IMG/VR virus record: IMGVR_UViG_3300034072_002191
Location: 16,692 to 80,691 of that record
Origin: a virus
Strand: one strand, 5' to 3'
Length of the DNA stretch: 64,000 bases
Below, in pieces: positions 60,003-64,000 of the stretch. The notes under the pieces are model-generated. The model saw only the letters and a program-made list of their open reading frames with translations. It was not told where the DNA came from and made no database searches. A program made the translations under genes and the position numbers. The number at the start of each line of letters is the position of its first letter. Positions within the stretch are counted from its first letter, which is position 1.

Positions 60003-60694
60003 TGGACCTGACGACGCTGCGGCGGCGGCTGGTGGCGCTTGGCCAGCAGCCGGGCGCCGAGGGCGCGCCTTTCGGTGCCGCCGACCGCGCGGCAATCGCG
60101 ACCGCGCTCACCGATGGCCCTGACTATCGCCTGGATGCGCACGACATCGAGGACGCGGCCGACCGGCTGAAGGTCGATCCGGCGGCGGTGTGGGCTGTCT
60201 GGGACGTCGAGGGCAGCGCCTCGCCATTCATCGACGGCCGGCCGACGATCCTATTCGAGCCGCACCGCTTCAGCCGCGCGACCGGCCACCGGTACGATGC
60301 GAGCCATCCGAAGATCTCGTCGCGGGCGTGGAACCGTGCGCTGTACCCGGCGAGCCAGGCGGGCCGGTGGCAGCAGCTGCTCGACGCGGTGGCGCTCGAT
60401 GTCGATGCCGGGTTTGCCAGCGCCAGCTATGGCGGCTTCCAGATCCTGGGCGAGAACTATGCCATCTGCGGCGCAACCTCGCCCTGGGCCTTCGCCTGGC
60501 AGCAATCGCAGACCGAGGCCGACCAGCTCGACGCGTTCCTGCGGTTCGTGGAGGGGAGGGGCCTCGCGGCCGCACTGCGCCGGCAGGACTGGGCGACATT
60601 CGCCCGCGGCTACAATGGCAGTGCGTACCGCGAGAACCGGTACGACACCCGGCTGGCCGCCGCCTTCGCCAAGCGCCGCGCAGGTGGCGCGTGA
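60003..60694 (+). CDS. N-acetylmuramidase endolysin (DUF3380-like)
   Basis: 230 aa with GGAG upstream. An N-terminal PG-binding-like helical part, then the muramidase domain: VWAVWDVEGSASPFIDGRPT with the probable catalytic Glu, ILFEPHRFSRATG, ASYGGFQILGENY and FARGYNGSAY. Cuts peptidoglycan, a different enzyme class from the inner phage's GH19 endolysin. Confidence 0.88.
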
Positions 60695-60927
60695 ATCCGC
60701 GCGAGCAGCTGATCGCCTATCTGGCGACGCTCGCCGCGCTCGTCGTGGTGCTGCTCGGCGCCATGATCATCGCCGCGCTGTCCAACAGCATCATCGGCAA
60801 GATGGAGGCGTTCGGCCTTGGCACCGTGACCGGTGGCCTGATCGGCCTGATGCGGCTGCCGTCCGCCCGGCCGATCGAGCCCGCCGGCACGCCGAGCGAC
60901 CCCGTCAGCACAAAGGAAGCGCAATGA
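60691..60927 (+). CDS. second small holin-like membrane protein
   Basis: 78 aa from a GTG overlapping the muramidase stop. One strong membrane segment (ATLAALVVVLLGAMIIAAL) and a weaker one (LGTVTGGLIGLMRL), with a polar tail. Typical size for a holin or pinholin. ATGA overlap with the spanin gene. Confidence 0.6.
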   Translation: MNPREQLIAYLATLAALVVVLLGAMIIAALSNSIIGKMEAFGLGTVTGGLIGLMRLPSARPIEPAGTPSDPVSTKEAQ

Positions 60928-61523
60928 ACCTGCAACGCTATGTCGCGCTGGGGCTTGCCCTGGCGCTCGCGATCGCGCTCGCCGTGATCGGAGACCTGTC
61001 CCACAAGGTGGAGGCGTTCCGCACCGTCACCTCGGGCGCTGCGCACGTGGCCGACAAGAACGGGAATCCGGTCACACTCTCCACCAAGGCGGCCCTCGCG
61101 CAGATCCGGATCCTCGGCACCGCGGTCGACCAGGCGCGCCAGGCGCGCGCCGACGCCGCGGCGAGGGATGCAGCCCACGTCATCACCGTCGAGCGCGCCG
61201 ATGCGCGCGCCAATCAGGAGGTATCGTCCGATGTTCTCGCGAAACTCGATCGCGTGCAGGCTGAGCTTGCCGCTTCTCGCGCTCTCGCTGCTCAGCGCCT
61301 GCGGGAGCTTGCAGCGGCCAGAGCCGCTCAAGGTGGTGGCGGAGCGCCGGCAGGCGCCGAAGATCCCGACGCCACCTGCCGAGCTGCTTTCGCCGCCGAC
61401 TGTGACGGCGTTCTTGCCCTCCTCGCGGCAGGCGAGCGGCAAACCGCCCAGCTCGTCGGCTGGCAAGCCTGGTGGGCCAAGATAGCGGCGAACCACGCCG
61501 ACGACGCGGAGCCCGCCCGGTGA
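60924..61523 (+). CDS. inner-membrane spanin (Rz-like)
   Basis: 199 aa: N-terminal anchor (VALGLALALAIALAVIG) then a long periplasmic helical part (TKAALAQIRILGTAVDQARQ; LDRVQAELAASRALAAQRL). It contains the whole o-spanin gene in another frame. The pair fuses inner and outer membranes at the end of lysis. Confidence 0.82.
   Translation: MNLQRYVALGLALALAIALAVIGDLSHKVEAFRTVTSGAAHVADKNGNPVTLSTKAALAQIRILGTAVDQARQARADAAARDAAHVITVERADARANQEVSSDVLAKLDRVQAELAASRALAAQRLRELAAARAAQGGGGAPAGAEDPDATCRAAFAADCDGVLALLAAGERQTAQLVGWQAWWAKIAANHADDAEPAR
61231..61485 (+). CDS. outer-membrane lipoprotein spanin (Rz1-like), embedded in the Rz-like gene
   Basis: 84 aa in the +1 frame of the i-spanin gene, entirely inside it. 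AGGAGG lies eight bases before the ATG. Signal peptide with lipobox (LPLLALSLLSAC), then a proline-rich mature part (APKIPTPPAELLSPP), as in Rz1. Strong match to the embedded spanin layout known from lambda. Confidence 0.85.
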   Translation: MFSRNSIACRLSLPLLALSLLSACGSLQRPEPLKVVAERRQAPKIPTPPAELLSPPTVTAFLPSSRQASGKPPSSSAGKPGGPR

Positions 61524-61560
61524 CCCCGCTGCCAGTGACCTTGCCCATCGGAGACCGCGC

Positions 61561-63795
61561 ATGCGCCTGAATGCACTGAACTTGTCGCTTGCCTCGCGCG
61601 CCCTGTTTGGGGCGGCGCCGAAGGCGGCTCTGCTAGCTGGCGCATCACTGCCCGCCTTCACCGTTGCGACTTACAACGCCGATAGCCGCACTGCCAATTC
61701 CGGCGGTCGATCGGCGTCTGCATCGCTGGTTACGGTCGCCGCCGGGAACAATGGCGTCAACATGGCAGGCTATATCCAAGCAGTCTGCGGCAACCCATAC
61801 CTGCTGCGAGAAGGCTATCAGCACGCCGTCGGCGGAAGCACCACGCTTGCCCACCTTAATCGCGCGCAGTCGCTCAATATCGCCACCACGGGTAACCCCG
61901 CATACGACACCACAGGCGCGAGTCCGGACGGAATTTGGTCGCAGGGTTCGGATGGCCTTACCAGCGATATCAGCCAGTCCGGCAGCCACATCATCTCACC
62001 CTCTGTCGGCGTGAACGACGGCGGCGGGGTCACGGGCACCTTCTACAACGCCGGCGGCGTCGTCGCGGTGAATACGCTCAAGACGATCGCGGCTATCGCC
62101 GACCTCTACGGGCAGGCGGGCAAGGTCTGGTACGTCGGAAACGAGCTGCCTCGTGGGCGCACGCATTTCCCGCTGGAGCTACACACCGTCTCGGGCGGTG
62201 CATGGTCGACGACCTATTCCACCAACTTCACGGATGGCGAGAGCTATAGCGCCGTCGGCGTCGTTGGATTCTTCGATGCGGAGAACAAGTGGCGGCCGAT
62301 GCGCAAGGTCGCTTCCAACCCTGGACAGGACGAGTATGTCATCACCTCACCAGGCAACTACCTAGCCGGGGGGACGCCGCCGTCCAGCACCAGGACGACG
62401 TACAACGCTGAGCCCGGAGGCCTGTCCGCGACCAGCACCGCGCTCAAGATCATCAACGAGTTCATGAACTCGACAGCGGCGAACTTCGTCTCAGCGATCA
62501 ACGGCGTCGATTATGCAATTCCCGGTCTGCAGCATAACCGACCCTGGGTCCGTGTGGCCGACACCTTCAATGCCTATCTCGACACCAGCACCGGCAGTCA
62601 GCAGCTGGCGGCACCGGGCACGCTCGACAACCTTCAGCTGCACGGTACGCAGCTGGCCGCCTACCGCGTGGCCAAAGCGTTCCGCGCGAAGATGCTGGCT
62701 GACTATCCGAGCCTTGTTACGGTGGACCAGCGACCCACGCGGAATAACTGGTGGGCAGCGCGCGGGAATGGAAGCGCCACCACGTTCAGCGGGACACTGC
62801 CTCCGACGATGCGGGTCGGCTTCACCGACAGCCCGGCGCCCACCCTGGTGTCGCTGGACGGTGCCCCGATCGGTAAGGTCGATACCACGACCGGTGCAAT
62901 CACCGGCGCTGGTATCACCTCCGGATCGCTGAACTTTTCGACCGGCGCATTCACGCTCACGTTGCCCTCAGCTCCTGCGAACAACTCCCGCATCTGGTTC
63001 GAGCAGGACATCGGAAACTTCGATCTGACGACCATGACCGAGGGGACGATCGGCCGTAACGCGCTCTATAACGGCCTGTTCGACCTTACCCCGGCAACCG
63101 GAGGTAACCTGACTATCACCACCGGAACGGTCCTGGCCGCGCTGGCCACCTCATTGCCCGCCGCGAGCGTGCCCTACGGCTGGGACGTGAGCGGTGGCAC
63201 CGGCGCCGCGCTTGCCAACGGGGTCACGAACGGCACCACCACGCTCCTCGGTAGCAACGATACGTTGGCGCTGGATGGCAAGGGCTATCCGTTCCACATG
63301 GCCGAGTTCGCGGGCTATGAGACCTCAGGCGGCCCGCTCCTGCAATATCAGCAGTACAACATCAACGGCTTTGCTCTTCGAGCGAATATTCCTGGTGGCG
63401 CATACGGCAAGGTCATGAGTGGCGTGTATCTGCGCTATATGCGACCGTCCCTCATGGGGCGCACCTATGGCACGCTCGGTCATCGGTTCCAGATCGGCGG
63501 CGGGTGCAACGCGGTGCCGCGCAATTCGCCCAGCGGCATCGTCAACTCGACCGGCTGGCGGTCGAATTGGGGTGATGGGGCCACCGGCATGTACATTGGC
63601 GACGAGCTGCTGGCCGAAGAGGGCGGTGAGCTGGGGCTGCATCTCGTCAGCCCGACGATCTCGCTCGATGGCATGACGGCGATCACCAACCCGGCGTTCT
63701 CGATCTCGCTCGCCGCGACGGCTAGTGTGCCGTTCTCAGCCAAGCTCGGCATGACACGGGCGCAGGTCCGCCGGCGCAATGACTTCGGGGATTGA
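61561..63795 (+). CDS. SGNH-hydrolase-like tail/depolymerase protein
   Basis: 744 aa. Features of a SGNH esterase: YNADSRTANSGG near residue 40 (GDS-like block with the nucleophile Ser), SVGVNDGGG near 150 (block III, G-x-N-D), and DNLQLHGTQLAAYRVAKAF near 365 (block V His). The second half is beta-rich, with repeated threonine/glycine strands and no known catalytic motif. It might de-acetylate surface polysaccharide. Unusual place, after the lysis genes; possibly a late-acquired spike. Confidence 0.65.
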   Translation: MRLNALNLSLASRALFGAAPKAALLAGASLPAFTVATYNADSRTANSGGRSASASLVTVAAGNNGVNMAGYIQAVCGNPYLLREGYQHAVGGSTTLAHLNRAQSLNIATTGNPAYDTTGASPDGIWSQGSDGLTSDISQSGSHIISPSVGVNDGGGVTGTFYNAGGVVAVNTLKTIAAIADLYGQAGKVWYVGNELPRGRTHFPLELHTVSGGAWSTTYSTNFTDGESYSAVGVVGFFDAENKWRPMRKVASNPGQDEYVITSPGNYLAGGTPPSSTRTTYNAEPGGLSATSTALKIINEFMNSTAANFVSAINGVDYAIPGLQHNRPWVRVADTFNAYLDTSTGSQQLAAPGTLDNLQLHGTQLAAYRVAKAFRAKMLADYPSLVTVDQRPTRNNWWAARGNGSATTFSGTLPPTMRVGFTDSPAPTLVSLDGAPIGKVDTTTGAITGAGITSGSLNFSTGAFTLTLPSAPANNSRIWFEQDIGNFDLTTMTEGTIGRNALYNGLFDLTPATGGNLTITTGTVLAALATSLPAASVPYGWDVSGGTGAALANGVTNGTTTLLGSNDTLALDGKGYPFHMAEFAGYETSGGPLLQYQQYNINGFALRANIPGGAYGKVMSGVYLRYMRPSLMGRTYGTLGHRFQIGGGCNAVPRNSPSGIVNSTGWRSNWGDGATGMYIGDELLAEEGGELGLHLVSPTISLDGMTAITNPAFSISLAATASVPFSAKLGMTRAQVRRRNDFGD

Positions 63796-63799
63796 TGCC

Positions 63800-64000
63800 A
63801 TGCCCCCGCTACTGCAATTCCTTTCGCTGGTGGTGCGCGTCGAGCCGTTGCTCGGCTGGCCCGGACTGACGCTGGTGGTGCTGCTCGACGGCACCATCAT
63901 CGTTTACAAGCCCGGCTACATGACGGCGCTCGATCCGATCGAGCATGCAGGCCCATTAGGTGTGGCGCGGATGGCCGAGTTCTTGCGAGTCGGCACATGA
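63800..64000 (+). CDS. small hypothetical protein
   Basis: 66 aa from the ATG at 63800 (an earlier ATG at 63779 overlaps the previous gene), ending at a TGA at the last base of the window. Hydrophobic N-terminal half (LLQFLSLVVRVEPLLGWPGL; LTLVVLLDGTIIVYKPGY). Unknown function. Confidence 0.55.
   Translation: MPPLLQFLSLVVRVEPLLGWPGLTLVVLLDGTIIVYKPGYMTALDPIEHAGPLGVARMAEFLRVGT

Larger units (their letters stand above)
37349..64000 (+). mobile_element. outer HK97/lambda-like siphoviral prophage, right segment
   Basis: The late operon of the outer prophage runs without interruption from the HNH gene to the window's edge: packaging, head, connector, tail, tail tip, lysis and a SGNH-like tail protein, all on the + strand with frequent ATGA/TGATG overlaps. 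No integrase or attachment site appears before the end of the window, so the element extends further right. The first 80 bases (37349-37428) are the rest of the leader cut by the Mu insertion. Confidence 0.85.

Noticed and set aside
1-64000. CRISPR array, insertion sequence, rRNA or known anti-phage defence operon
   Set aside because: No spaced direct-repeat array, IS transposase, rRNA or recognisable defence operon was seen; repeats found are within tail proteins or at the transposable-phage ends.

Overview
The window is entirely phage DNA: one prophage nested inside another. GC-rich codon use and the protein families fit an alphaproteobacterium, probably a sphingomonad; this is inferred from style only, because no host gene is present.

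The inner element is a Mu-like transposable siphovirus prophage at 1022-37343 (36,322 bp), in reverse orientation. Its ends are defined by a 5-bp target duplication (TCGGG at 1017-1021 and 37344-37348) and by terminal inverted repeats carrying TGACAC-N6-C(C/T)GGAG sites exactly 7 bases from each TG...CA terminus. Reading right to left on the minus strand: LexA/S24-type repressor (divergent, + strand), Ner-like regulator, an early block (ParB-like protein, zinc-ribbon protein, LexA-type winged-helix protein, small unknowns, a stand-alone transposase-like DNA-binding protein), MuA-like DDE transposase, MuB-like ATPase, a DnaA domain IV-like protein, GemA-like protein, DUF2786 protein, Mor activator, lysis genes (GH19 endolysin, holin, spanins), Mu-type head genes (gp25-30, G, I/Z, T, gp36, gp37 relatives) and a long-tail module. 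The long-tail module has a tube protein, a frameshifted tail chaperone, a 1,270-aa tape measure and receptor-binding proteins.

The outer element is an HK97/lambda-like siphoviral prophage seen at 1-1021 and 37349-64000 on the + strand. It has a NusG-like putative antiterminator, then (after the Mu insertion) HNH endonuclease, small and large terminase, HK97-type portal, ClpP-like protease, capsid, connector and tail-completion genes, tail tube, a lambda-style G/GT frameshift, a 1,664-aa tape measure, tail-tip and fibre proteins, a lysis cassette (holin-like proteins, N-acetylmuramidase, i-spanin with embedded o-spanin) and a SGNH-hydrolase-like tail protein. Both outer ends lie outside the window, so its integrase and attachment sites are not seen.

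The Mu-like phage landed 11 bases past the stop of the NusG-like gene and about 80 bases before the HNH gene. It therefore separates the probable late-gene antiterminator from the late operon it would be expected to serve. The two phages carry related tail-tip modules and each has its own -1 frameshift on a GGGAAA(C/G) heptamer, suggesting tail-module exchange or shared host adaptation.
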